A stretch of DNA of 64,000 bases, taken from positions 33,312,536 to 33,376,535 of the forward strand of contig NC_089593.1 in the NCBI RefSeq assembly GCF_019320115.1, written 5' to 3'. Source of the stretch: Miscanthus floridulus (Eukaryota; Streptophyta; Magnoliopsida; Poales; Poaceae). The notes under the pieces were generated by a model. The model saw nothing but the letters and a program-made list of their open reading frames with translations, was not told where the DNA came from and made no database searches. The position numbers were made by a program, and so were the translations under genes. Position 1 is the first letter of the stretch. Each line of letters starts with the position of its first letter. Of this stretch, positions 11,240 through 22,277 are shown one piece after another.

Positions 11240-11400
11240 CCAGAACCGCAAGGCCTCAGACGAGGTATCGATTCTCCGCCTCGCCCGAGACCCCACACCG
11301 CAAGGCCTCGGACGAGGTGCTGATTCTCCGACTCGCCCGAGGCCCCGCGCCAAGAGGCCTTGGACGAGGTGCCGATTCTCTGACTCGCTCGAGGCCACCT
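11240..11400 (+). repeat. Three ~50-bp tandem repeats in the LTR U3
   Basis: Units contain AAGGCCTC(G)GACGAGGT followed by GATTCTCCGACTCGCCCGAG. The same array is in the 3' LTR at about 20930-21090. It lies upstream of the TATA box, the usual place for retrotransposon enhancers. Confidence 0.7.
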
Positions 11401-12210
11401 CGGCATCAACCCCATCACCACCGCCTTGATCGGCTTCTCTGGTGGGACGTCACATCCAACTAACACGTTCAACCACTCCCGCAACGTCAGCCGCACGACA
11501 GCATGATATAGCGGAGTGGCTGACAACACAGAAGTCACATCGACCCCATGCTGTTCGAGACGGGACTGGGCGAGGGTTATCGGCCGCTGTGCTCGGCGCT
11601 ATGCCCACGACGGACATCCATGCCACGCTGTGCTGCCTAACCCGTGCCCAGGTATGGAAAGTCACGTCTAGGTCCCTGTAGCCTCAGAAACGACGTGCAA
11701 GGCCAACTGCTCTCTCCGAGCCTCGGCTAACCGCTCCTGGGCTCCTGTAGCCTCGGGACTCGCGCCCGGCGAGCCCCCCATGACGGTCTAGCCTTTGCAT
11801 CGAACTAGGCCTCGGCTTTCTATGTTGTCAGCGCTCTAGGACCGGCACGTCGCTCGCAGTATGTGCCATGCCCTGCGTCGGGCTGCAGGAGCTCCCACGA
11901 CGTGCACAGGGCCTAGCTCCAGTAGCCTCAGAATCTGCATACCTGCGCCATCGCATCAACCTAGCCTCGGCACTCCGCGCCGGCCAAACATACAGTGACA
12001 GGCACGCCTCCAATAGATGAAGACGCACCTGCCACCATAGGAGCTCCCACGTCGCACAGGACCAGGCGTGACCGGCGCGTCACTCCAGTGCACTAAAAAC
12101 AAGACCGCTCCACCGACCACGCCGCCACAGTGACAAGCTGTAGGGCTTGGACATGCCACCCCTGCCAAAGAACGCCACATAGCAAATACATGTACCGCCC
12201 CTGTGCCTCC

Positions 12211-12222
12211 CTTCGGCTATAA
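12211..12222 (+). promoter_or_regulatory. TATA box in the 5' LTR
   Basis: CTATAAAAGGG within the LTR, repeated in the 3' LTR near 21905. It would drive the genomic transcript of the element. Confidence 0.7.
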
Positions 12223-12583
12223 AAGGGAGTGACCAGGGCCGCTCCTAGGCAGGAGAAGAAGAATCACAGACACCCACGCAAGCGACGCACAACACTCTGT
12301 AACCCACAGACACTCCTTCACTGCGAGAGATCAACATCTCAAGCAACCCGCACTACTTCTCACAGAGACCTAGGACCGGCGCCCTCTCTCGCCTAGCTTA
12401 TAAGCCCCTACTACGAGCACCTCGGTGCAAGGAATACAAGATCACTCTCTCAGACTGGATGTAGGGCACCTATTGCCTGAACCAGTATAAACCTTGTGTC
12501 TCTTTGCATCACCATCCAAGATTAGGGACACGCAGTACATTTTCACTCGTTGGTTGAGGACCCGCTGGTCCAAAACACCGACA

Positions 12584-12604
12584 GTTGGCGCGCCAGGTAG
12601 GGGC
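12584..12604 (+). other. Primer-binding site, Tat element 1
   Basis: GTTGGCGCGCCAGGTAGGGG begins one base after the LTR. The second Tat element has GTTGCCACGCCAGGTAGGGG at the same place. The matching tRNA cannot be named without a comparison. Confidence 0.7.
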
Positions 12605-12643
12605 CATACTGCGTGTCAGCTTAGTCATCCCAACAAGTTCCGG

Positions 12644-14447
12644 ATGGCAGACCCCGTGCGACCATGGTGTCTCGGCATGGTGATCTGGCTCGGGAGCCTA
12701 GAGTTCATGTCTCTAGGATACGAGTACAACATGGAACTCCTCACACCTAGAGCCCCATCGACCGACGACGATATCACGCACCGGCAGCCTAGGCGCAGGC
12801 GGCGCCCGGGCCGCCGCTCTCGTCGCGCTCGCCAGGCACGACGTGAGCGGAACCACCCCAACACCACACAAGGTCAGGGCAACGCTCCACGCTCCGCCAG
12901 TCTCCCACACCCGGCTGTTGATGCAGAGTCCCTGGCTAGGGACCTGTATAACTTTAGCCTGGGCAAGGGAAAGACGCCGGTGGCGCGCAGTGATGCCCTG
13001 CCATCAAGCTCTGCCCCGCCACCTCCCGGGGAGCCGACTCCGGCAAAGCGGAGCCCGGTGACGACATCATCCCTATACCCTTTCGGGTTGAGCAATGCCA
13101 CCGCCGCCCACGCTTCCGCTCACGCAGAACCCCCAGGATGCCATCAACGTTCTTCCCTTGACCTCATTGCCACAACTCCGACCCACGCCCATGCTAACTC
13201 CTCAGGGGAGGACGAGGCGTGGGCCAGAGCAGACTTCTCCGGGCTTCGCGACCCTAAAGTTATGCATCGCTTCATGATCATGAGCGACTAATGCTTCGGC
13301 TACTCCGACTCCGATGACGAAGATGCTTACGACCCAACTCGTGAGTGCTTCAACGTCGAACTCGGGATGCCGAATGCGGGCAATGAGGACAAAGGGGCAG
13401 GCAATCGCTCCCCATCCCACGTGGGGGCAGGCAACGCTGCACCGCCATGCGCCGAGCCCCCACCAGCGTGGAACGATGTCCTCGCCCCTGAGGAACTTCG
13501 ATGCTTAGACCTAGAGCAGCTCCGTGAGCTTCAGGCCAAGGTCGAACAAGACCGACTCCTTCTACAGCAGCTCCGAGACACTCTCGAACGAGAGCAGCGG
13601 GGTCGTGGTGATGGCGGAGCAGCCCGGCGGAGGGCTCGCGACGTCAACCACCACATCAACAATGACGAAGGGGGCGAGTAACCCCCTATCTTCAATCGCG
13701 CTAGCTTGAATATTGCGGCAGCGGCGATGCTGCTCCGAGCAATGCCTGAGCCATCTACCTCGGAGGGGCGACGGGTCCACAGCGGACTTTGAGACCTTCT
13801 CGAGACCGCCGCGGTATAGCAGGCCGAAAGCTCCGCGTCTCGATGATGCAGGGATGCCTCGGAACGCCCGCGGTGTCACCCCGACAAGATAGAGAGGCCT
13901 CGGTCCATCCCGAGCCTGCTCGGGCACCGAAACCCAACAAGGCCCCCTCGGTGCACGACCGCCTCGGCGACCGACACGAGGCACAAGGCGACCACAATGT
14001 GGTCAGCGGGCGACGGTGCCACGACAACGAAGGGCTCGCCCGAGGCTACCACCCGCACCGAGGCGGTCGCTACAACAGCGCGGAGGACCGCAATCCTTCT
14101 CCTGGGCCACCTGGCCCTCGAGTCTTCAGCAAGGCCATCCGCGGCGCCCACTTCCCGGCCCGATTTCGACAACCGGCCAACCTCTCAAAGTACAGCGACA
14201 AGACCAACCCTGAGCTGTGGCTGGCCGACTACCGCCTGGCTTGTCAGCTAGGCGGCGCAGACGATGACCTGCTCATCATCCGCAACCTCCCCTTGTTCCT
14301 GACAGACACGGCGTGTGCCTGGCCCGAACACCTTCCTCCCTTGCAGATCAACAACTGGCGCGACTTGGTAAAGGTCTTTGTCAGGAATTTCCAGGGCACA
14401 TACGTGCGCCTCAGGAACTCCTGGGATCTCAAGAGTTGTCACCAGAG
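12644..14447 (+). pseudogene. gag of Tat element 1, broken and truncated
   Basis: Starts at ATG 12644 (MADPVRPW), 60 bp after the LTR. The N-terminal part is basic and proline-rich (RRRRRPGRRSRRARQARR). An in-frame TAA at 13289 is followed in the same frame by an acidic segment and a coiled-coil-like stretch (EQLRELQAKVEQDRLLLQQL) ending at 13681. After a frame change the capsid core appears from about 14130: WLADYRLACQLGG, IIRNLPLFLTDTA, NNWRDLVKVFVRNFQGTYVR. It stops short at NSWDLKSCHQ near 14445, where it runs directly into integrase. The zinc-knuckle part is missing. Gag would form the virus-like particle. Confidence 0.8.
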
Positions 14448-15082
14448 CCCGGACAATGGGACGCAATTCACCGGCCACAAGTTCCTGATGTTCTGCAACG
14501 ACCACCACATCCGTGTGGCCTGGTCGGCCATAGGACACCCTAAGTGGAACGCGCAAACGGCATGATCCTATCCTACAGGGTCTCAAGCCGAGAATATACA
14601 ACTGGTTGAAGAAATTCGGCAAGAAATGGCTTGCCGATCTCCCATCGGTCATCTGGAGCCTAAGGAACACACTGAGCCGAGCCACGGGGTTCACACCATT
14701 CTTCCTGGTCTATGGAGCCGAGGCCATCCTCCCCACTGACTTGGAGTACGGCTCCCCGAGGCTACTGGCCTACAACAAGCAAAGCAACCACACTGCCCGC
14801 AAGGACACCCTCGATGAACTAGAGGAAGCCCGAGATGTCGCGCTGCTACACTCGGCCAAGTACCAGCAAGCCCTACGACGCTACCAAGCCCGGCGCATTC
14901 AAAGTCGAGACCTGAAGGTGGGCGACCTGGTGCTGAGACTGAGGCAGAGCAGTAAGGGACGCCACAAGCTGACCCCGCCATGGGAAGGGCCGTACATCGT
15001 CACCCAAGTACTAAAGCCTAGGACCTACAAGTTAGCCAATGAGAAGGGCGAAATCCTCACCAACGCTTGGAACATAGAATAG
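14448..15082 (+). pseudogene. Integrase C-terminal half, fused to gag
   Basis: The catalytic-core remnant begins DNGTQFTGHKF, in frame with the preceding gag codons. It continues to NDHHIRVAWSAIGHP, is disrupted near 14550-14590 by a small deletion and duplication, and resumes in another frame from KKFGKKWLADLPSVIWSLR at about 14609. TGFTPFFLVYG-EAILPTDL and a C-terminal domain ending LTPPWEGPYIVTQVLKP-RTYKLANEKG follow. The zinc-binding N-terminus and the first catalytic Asp are missing, so no active integrase could be made. Confidence 0.88.
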
Positions 15083-15665
15083 CTACGTCGCTTCTACCCT
15101 TAAATTCCCAAGCATTGTATACAATGTTTCTCGAAATACAATCGAGAAGCGTTCTTTAGTTGTTATAATTTTTCAAGAAACCCCCCAAGCCCATCGATAG
15201 GGGCTCAGCGTTACAATAACGCTATAAGGGAGACTCGGCTCTGCCTCTGCAGAACCGAGCCTCCCTCGGGGGCTAGAAGGGGGGAACCCCCCCTAAGTCC
15301 CAGACACTATTTTTTAGTCGTTTTTCAAAAAAATTTCTACGCCAAACTCTCTCGCGTACTCTGACAAAATGATCGCAAAAAACATAAGGACCAAAAGTTT
15401 GTCTCGAGGCCAAAAGGCCGACCGAGCCGTGAGAATAGCCTACGCCTCTGGGCTACGGCAACTCCCTCACCACCTTTCGCCCGAAGGGCAGCTTTGGCTC
15501 CAAAGAAATTCTTTGCATTTGTCCAAGAGCGAGACAGAGGGCAGAGGCTCGGAAATATAATAGAAAATGATTAAAAAACATACATACACAAGTACTAAAA
15601 AGGCCTCGACGGCGACAAGTGTTATGGTACAATGGTGCAAGCCCTAATCTATTTACATGGCCCCT
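15083..15665 (+). other. Spacer between integrase and the antisense gene
   Basis: Non-coding. It contains CCTCGGGGGCTAGAAGGGGGG near 15266, a polypurine-like string similar to the one before the 3' LTR. Convergent transcripts (pol from the left, antisense gene from the right) would end here. Confidence 0.5.
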
Positions 15666-18600
15666 TTATACAGGGTCACCAGCGTCGATGGTCGGCGTAG
15701 GAGGAATCACCTCCTCTTCGAACAGCGGGGCCAGCTCCATGCCAGGGGCCTCAGCCGCCTCCACCAGCTTCAGGACCTCCTCCTTGGCCTTCTCATCATC
15801 TTCGGCCACGACGTAACCATCGCTAATGGCCTCGAGGTCGATGCCGACGTAGTGCGAGGAGATGACGGCTAGGGCGCGCTTGATGCCCGTATGCAGCGCC
15901 CCCCAGAGCCGCTCGCGGATGTGGCCGCTCAACATGATCAAGTGGCTCCCAAGGGAGCTGCCTGACTTGACCCCACAGACCTCCAGGGCCTTGCAGGCGG
16001 TACGAGCGGTGCTCTGCAGCACGTTGTGCTCCCGGATCTTGGCCTCGAGCACCGCCTGCACCTCGACGGAGGCCTCGGCTACCTTGGAGGCCTCCTTCTC
16101 CAACCCTGCGCCGAGACAAGCGGGATGGGGTTAAGCACAAAATGAAACAAGCCGAACAAGGGCGAAGGCCTATGAGACTCACCCTCGGCTTTCTCCTTCC
16201 ATCTTTGAACCTCGACCCGAGAGGCCTCGGTCGCCCTGAAAGCCTCCCTCTCCAGCTCTGCATCATGTCGGGGAGTTAGGGGTTGAACGCAAGAAAAACA
16301 AATAAAACAGGGGGCACGGCTCAACGGGACTCACCCTCAGCCTTTTCCTTCCAGGCTAAGGCATCGACCCGAGAGGTCTCGGCCACCTTTATAGCCTCCT
16401 CCAACACACCCTTCGTCAGTAGGTGCGTGCCCTTCTCCGCCTCCAGCTGTTCGGCGACAGCCTTAGCAGAGGCTACCTCCTGCTCAGCCCGGGACCTGAA
16501 GGTTTCCTGCTCGCCGGCAGCCCAGGTCAGCTCCTCCTCTAGCTCCTCGATCCGCGCTGCCAAAGTGGCAGCCTACTCCCAAGCCATGGCCGCCTCAACC
16601 ATTATGTCAGCACAGCGAAGGTGGAGGTCCTCCACCTCCACGCTCCACGCCGACAGAAGCTCGTTGGCACCGGTAGGCAGATCCTTCTGCTGCCGGAGCT
16701 AGTCCCAGACATCCCTCTCCCACCGGAGGAACATCGATTTCCCGAGGGACCAGGCCTCGAGCTCCTGGATAAGCAGAACATACGTCAAAGAACTGCGAGA
16801 GGGCTCAGAGGAAGGACAACACGGCGCAAGAGAGGAAAGCACGTACCTAGGCGACACCGGGCAAGTCCTCAGCCACGACAGACAGCGCTGTCCGCAGCGA
16901 CCGCTCCGCTAGTTGGCAGAATTGCTCGAGAGAGCTCCAACGCCCCCCCTCGGCCACGTCCTCAAGGGCGAACAGAGGCTCCCCCTCAGGGTCATCCCGG
17001 CTCCACCACAGAACACGCGGGCTGTCCCACCCGCGGGGCTCGGGATAGACCTAGACAAGGGTCGAGCTCCCCTCGGCAGGAGTCGGGACTGGCTGCTCCG
17101 CAGTGCTGGCCGCCTCGGCGTCCGCCACCTCCTTCCCCTGGGATGTATCGTCGGAGGAGATTGTCTGAACCTCCACCTCCTGGGCGCTCTCCTGCGATGG
17201 CGGTGGGTCTTGGACCGGGGGCCGGACCAGAGCTTGCCCTGCCTCTGTCTCCGCACCCTAGGCCGATGGCTCCACCGTACCCGAGCTGGCCTCCACCACC
17301 TTGACCTCGGTGGTCCTGGAAGCCCCTGTCTCCGCCACCTCGGCCTCGGTGGTCCTGGAAGCCTTAGTCTCTACCACCTCGGCCTCGGAGGTCCTGGGGG
17401 CCCTGGCCTCGCCCTTGGTGGCCTCAACGATTGTAGGTGCCTCGGCATCACCTGCCTCGAGGGCCACAGCCTCGCGAGGCGTAGGCGCCTCATCCCCCAT
17501 CTGCTTTGCGGCCGCCTTGGTGGCCCTGGCCTGCGCGTCCACCACCCATCGGGCGGTGGCACTGGCGCTCACCTTGAGCGCTTTAAGTGGTGCTAGGGCG
17601 GGCGCTTCCGCCTGACGCTTCCGGCTGAAAATGAACCACTCACGAGGTCAACTTATGACCAAAGAATGAGTGGGAGATATTGCAAACTCCACTAGGTAAA
17701 ACACTTTACCTCGAACGGAGAAGCAACACCTTCCGCACCGCGTCCCTCATCCTCAGCAGTGGCGGCGGCGGCGGCAGTGGCACGGCCTCCGTATCCGCCG
17801 GTACCGGCCGGCCCTCGATGGACTCCGGCGCTTACTCGTTCCTCCACAGAGGCGGTTGAGTCACCCCGCCATCGCCCGCTCCACCTCCGCCATCAAGCCC
17901 ATCGGGCTGACGGCGTGCTTCCCCAATGCCCGTGTCTCGGGCGTGTCAGCCTCGGCCCCGGGGTGGGTGATTGCCAGCCCCGAGGTGCCCACTCCTCCTC
18001 CTCCCGGAGACACCGGGCTGCTCGCCGACACCCCGGGCGCCGCCTCCCTGACGTCAGGGAGGTGGTCCAGGGGACCCCGCCCTGCCTCGCCGTCGTCGTC
18101 GTCGTCGCTCGAAAGGTCCATCGACGACGAGGACGGAGACGGCTCCTCCGGGAGACCGTTGTGCCTCTGCTGCTAGCGGAGTTTCTCCAGCTCATCGTGC
18201 TCGAGGCTCTTCCTCTTGCGCCTTGCCTCCTCGGCGTCCTTCCACTCCTTGTACGCCTCGGCGTGTGCCCTGTTCTTGGCTCGCTGCTCGGCGTCCTTGG
18301 GAACGGGCGGCGGGGAGGCTCGCACATCCCTCATCCCTTGCAGGAACGGCAAACGCAATGAGAGAACAGACTAAAAATGTAAGGAGCAAGAAGGCCTCGA
18401 AGGCCTCAGCAACACGCAACCTACCAGAGAGATGTACCCCCACGACGGGCGCATCAGGAACGGGGCCAGACCACTGCTCCTCAGTCGCCCCTCCACCGTC
18501 TCTCTCACCCGATGCAGAATCTCCTCGTCGGAGAGGGCGACGGTGGACAACCGGATGCCGTCAATCGGCTCATCCGGTGTCATCTCGAACAGGCGCTACC

Positions 18601-19386
18601 ACCGAGCCATCAGCGGCAGCACCCTCCAGCGGTAGAAGGCCACCACGACCACGGCCGCCGTAAGGCCACAGCTACATAGCCGCTCCAGGGCCCTCAGGAG
18701 CGGCTGCAGCTTGGGCTGATCAGCCAGCGGGGCGCCGTACCTCCACCTCTCTGGCGGGCTCTCCATGACCCGCCCGGTATAGGGGGAAGCCCGCCGTCAT
18801 CATTGCGAAGGTAGAACCAGCTATTGCACCAGTGGCGGTTCGACGACACAAGCTGGCCCGGGATGTAGAGGGGCTGCCGGTCTTGGCGCACTTGGAGAGT
18901 GCAGCCACCGGCCCTCAATGCCTTCCGCGTGCCCACCGTACCCGCCGGCTTGGTGGTAAGCCCCGCCCGAAAGTGGTGGAGCCACAGCTCCTAGTGGGGG
19001 GCGATGCCCAGGTACCCCTCGTAGACGGCGACAAAGATGGCCACCTGCGCGATGGAGTTGGGGTTGAAGTTGTGGAGCTCCACACCATAGTAATGCGGGA
19101 GCGCCCGCATAAACCGGTCCACCGGTAGGCCGAGGCCACGCTCGTGGAAGGCCACGAAGCTCATGATGTAGCCATCGCGTGGCCTCAGCTCCGGCTCATT
19201 CCTCGGAGCAATCCACTCTGGCCTGTTGGGGTCGGTGACCAGGCGGAGGAGACCGTCGTCGACGAGCGACTGCAGCTTCACCGTGGACATGTCGGACGAA
19301 CCCCAAGGATCTGCCTGGAGGACAATGGCGCCGCCGGCCATGGGAGTGGTGGAGAATGCGACTACGGCGGTAAGGCGAACTCTCAT
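15666..19386 (-). pseudogene. Antisense gene of Tat element 1 (Transposase_28-like), broken
   Basis: Encoded opposite to gag-pol. From ATG 19386 the product reads MRVRLTAVVAFSTTP. It then carries the domain found in plant proteins annotated as putative gypsy-type transposon (PF04195): LPHYYGVELHNFNPNSIAQ, FVAVYEGYLGIAPH, then, after an in-frame TAG at 18991 where the family has Trp, ELWLHHFRAGL, LYIPGQLVSSN and WFYLRNDDGGLP. Further left are an RRKRKSLEHDELEKL helix, an acidic Ser/Asp linker (about 18000-18120), an Ala/Thr/Glu repeat region (17260-17570) and coiled coils (15670-16560). The last exon contains SGHIRERLWGALHTGIKRAL and ends at 15666. Several segments are separated by probable introns. 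The function of this family is unknown. Confidence 0.78.
17290..17420 (-). repeat. Tandem repeats in the antisense coding region
   Basis: Four imperfect copies of a 45-bp unit encode (S/G)ASRTTEAEVAET-like peptides, giving an Ala/Thr/Glu-rich linker between the domain and the coiled coils. Confidence 0.65.
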
Positions 19387-19528
19387 TCTTTCTCTCTCTC
19401 TCCTTTCCCCACCCCTTCTCCATTCTTCTCCCCGACGCTCTCTTCCTCTGTTCTTAGCAACCGCTCGAAGGCAGAGAGGGCGAACGTAGGCGGAAAAGGT
19501 AAAGAGGGGCGGAGCACGGCATGTCACA

Positions 19529-19536
19529 TATTTATA
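19529..19536 (-). promoter_or_regulatory. TATA box of the antisense gene
   Basis: TATAAATA on the minus strand, 143 bp upstream of the ATG at 19386. A pyrimidine-rich tract on the plus strand (TTTCTCTCTCTCTCC, 19389-19405), that is GA-rich leader on the minus strand, lies between. This suggests its own promoter rather than read-through from the LTR. Confidence 0.6.
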
Positions 19537-19629
19537 AGGGAGGAGAGAAGGCAAACGAGCGGGCGACGAAACCAGGAAAGAATTTCCCAGATCTAGCGCA
19601 GTTAATACGGATCCAGCTAAACTGCCCAC

Positions 19630-20118
19630 GCGTCCACCTTTTTCTTAACCACGCACATAGTAACGTCCCCTCCGCAGACATCGCGTCACATCCGCCCATG
19701 GCGATGGCGGGCGCCGTTCCGTCTCCCCGAGGAACCGCCTCAAAAGACGCACCCAATTCCTTTCAGACTAAGGAACTGGGCACCGAGCCCGTTACGGTCT
19801 AGGGGTTCGAAGGCTGGGCCCCTGAGGGTCTCGATAGCCGCCCTAGGACAAACAGAGTCAGGGATGACTAAGGGCGAGCCCGTACATGGCTGAGGCCTAA
19901 GCAAGCAGATGCTTGGGATGCCCTAAGTCGTGTCTGAGACCAGCAGGGAGGCCTCTGAATGGGATCCCACCATAGGGAGGCACCGAGCCCCCAGGGCCAA
20001 TCGAACGGCCCTGGGACCCACTAGAGAAGCCCTCTGATACTTTTGGAGCGCGTCTCCGGACCGCTAGCCGACCCCTATCGAATGGGGCATGGGCCTCCAC
20101 TCGGACTTACCCGATAAC
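19630..20118. other. Upstream region of the antisense gene, no gene
   Basis: GC-rich spacer with no coherent reading frame, containing CACCGAGCCC strings. It separates the antisense promoter from the repeats next to the 3' LTR. Confidence 0.4.
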
Positions 20119-20553
20119 AGCTCACTGGAGGCGTCACTGCTCGCCCACCAAGGGTAGCCTAGCATACTCCACCCCTCCTTCCGAGCAAAAAGGATGCGCG
20201 AGGGCTGCACAAAAAAGACAGGGAACTCCTGATCGCCCTCTTGCTCCGAGCAGAGGCTCGGGGGCTCTTCCTGCGACCAAGCCGAGGCCCAGCGACCCGA
20301 ACTCGCACTCGGGGGCTCGGCAAACGCGATATTAATAGCTCACCGGAGGTGTCACTGCTCGCCCACCAAGGGTAGCCTGGCATACTCCACCCCTCCTTCC
20401 GAGCGAAAAGGATGCATGAGGGCCGCACAAAAAAAGACAGGGGAACTCCTGACAGCCTTCTTGCTCCGAACAGAGGCTCGGGGGCTCTTCCTATGACCAA
20501 GCCGAGGCCCAGCGACCCGAACTCGCACTCGGGGGCTTGGCAAATGCAATAAA
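20119..20553 (+). repeat. Tandem duplication of ~218 bp before the 3' LTR
   Basis: Unit 1 (20119-20336) and unit 2 (20337-20553) both run from AGCTCAC(T/C)GGAGG through GCATACTCCACCCCTCC to CTCGCACTCGGGGGCT. They differ at a modest number of sites. Each copy contains polypurine-like CAGAGGCTCGGGGGCTC. Confidence 0.8.
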
Positions 20554-20739
20554 ACCCCTCACTCAATAGGGAAAAAGCCCCTGGAGGAATAAATCCACTT
20601 CTCCAGGGCCTCGGGGGCTACACCCGGCGGGTGCGCTCGCGCGCACCCACCGAAGCCTCGAGCACAAAACACAATCCCGACAGGAGCTGCTACGAACCAA
20701 ATCTCATCAAAGCCTTAGGGAGAGCGCTCACACTCTTCC

Positions 20740-20756
20740 AGAGGCTCGGGGGCTAC
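20740..20756 (+). other. Polypurine tract, Tat element 1
   Basis: AGAGGCTCGGGGGCTAC abuts the TG of the 3' LTR, at the plus-strand priming position. Confidence 0.65.
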
Positions 20757-22272
20757 TGTCGGATACCATAAAAAGGGGTACCCTAAGCAAAAACCGAAAA
20801 AATTGCTTAGACCTTGTAAATAATGAAACCAAAATACAACCATAGGCAAACTCACCACATCCGAGGCCTGGCTGGACCACCTGGCCCACCTCGAACAAAT
20901 ATCCAGGCTCGCCCGAGGCGGGCTCGGCCCAGAACCGCAAGGCCTCGGACGAGGTATCGATTCTCTGCCTCGCCCGAGACCCCACACCGCAAGGCCTCGA
21001 ATGAGGTGCCGATTCTCCGACTCGCCCGAGGCCCCGCGCCATGAGGCCTCGGATGAGGTGCCGATTCTCCGACTCGCTCGAGGCCGCCTCGGCATCAACC
21101 CCGTCACCACCGCCTTGATCGGCTTCTCTGGTGGGACGTCACATCCAACTAACACGTTCAACCACTCCCGCAACGTCAGCCGCACGACGGCATGATACAG
21201 CAGAGTGGCCGACGACACGGAAGTCACATCGACCCCATGTTGTTCGAGACGGGACTGGGCGAGGGTTACCGGCCACTGTGCTCGGTGCTGTGCCCACGAC
21301 GGACACCCATGCCACGCTGTGCTGCCTAACCCCTGCCCAGGTATGGAAAGTCACGTCCAGGTCCCTGTAGCCTCGGAAATGATGTGCAAGGCCAACTGCT
21401 CTCTCCGAGCCTCGGCTAACCGCTCCCGGACTCCTGTAGCCTCGGGACTCGTGCCCGCCGAGCCCCCCACGATGGTCCAGCCTCTGCATCGAACTGGGCC
21501 TCGGCTTTCTATGTTGTCAGCGCTCTAGGACCGGCACGTCGCCCGCAGTACGTGCCATGCCCTGCATCGGGCTGCAGGAGCTCCCACGACGTGCACAGGG
21601 CCTAGCTCCTGTAGCCTCGGAATCTGCATACCCACGCCATCGCATCAACCCGGCCTCGACAATCCGCGCCGACCAAACATACAGTGACAGGCATGCCTCC
21701 AATAGATGAAGACGCACCTGCCACCACAGGAGCTCCCACGTCGCACAGGATCAGGCGTGACCGGCGCGTCGCTCCAGTGCACTAAAAACAAGACCGCTCC
21801 ACCGACCACGCCGCCACAGTGACAAGCTGCAGGGCTCGGACATGCCGCCCCTACCAAAGAACGCCACATAGCAAATACATGTACCGCCCCTGTGCCTCCC
21901 TTCGACTATAAAAGGGAGTGACCAGGGCCGCTCCTAGGCAGGCGAAGAAGAATCACAGACACCCACGCAAACGACGCACAACACTCTGTAACCCGCAGAC
22001 ACTCCTTCACTGCGAGATATCAACATCTCAAGCAACCCGCACTACTCCTCACAGAGACCTGGGACCGGCTCCCTCTCTCGCCCAGCTTGTAAGCCCCTAC
22101 TACGAGCACCTTGGTGCAAGGAATACAAGATCGCTCTCTCAGACTGGACGTAGGGCACCTATTGCCTGAACTAGTATAAACCTTGTGTCTCTTTGCATCA
22201 CCATCCGGGATTAGGGACACGCAGTACATTTTCACTCATTGGTTGAGGACCCGCCGGTCCAAAACACCGACA
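20757..22272 (+). repeat. 3' LTR of Tat element 1
   Basis: 1516 bp, colinear with the 5' LTR, with the same U3 repeats and TATA box. It ends CCGACA, followed by the CTTAG target duplication. Confidence 0.93.
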
Positions 22273-22277
22273 CTTAG

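Larger units (their letters stand above)
11068..12583 (+). repeat. 5' LTR of Tat element 1
   Basis: 1516 bp, TG...CA ends. Contains a U3 tandem repeat (about 11240-11400), a TATA box in GGCTATAAAAGGGAGTG near 12213, and a transcribed part leading to the primer-binding site. Confidence 0.93.
11068..22272 (+). mobile_element. Tat-lineage Ty3/gypsy LTR retrotransposon, deleted in pol
   Basis: Two LTRs of identical length (1516 bp) begin TGTCGG and end CCGACA. The whole is flanked by CTTAG (11063-11067 and 22273-22277). A primer-binding site directly follows the 5' LTR, and a polypurine-like GAGGCTCGGGGGCTAC directly precedes the 3' LTR. In between are gag, the end of integrase, and a long antisense gene, the layout of grass RIRE2/Grande-like Tat elements. 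Protease, reverse transcriptase, RNase H and the first half of integrase are absent. In the first roughly 360 bp the LTRs differ at about 20 sites, nearly all transitions, so the insertion is not recent. Confidence 0.93.

Noticed and set aside
11024..11538. Minus-strand frames of 120-160 codons near 11.0-11.5 kb and their near-copies at 20.7-21.2 kb
   Set aside because: They are the two LTRs read in reverse. No domain.
16321..16563. Independent host coiled-coil gene
   Set aside because: It is part of the antisense gene of the Tat element, with similar parts in the same place of the second Tat element.
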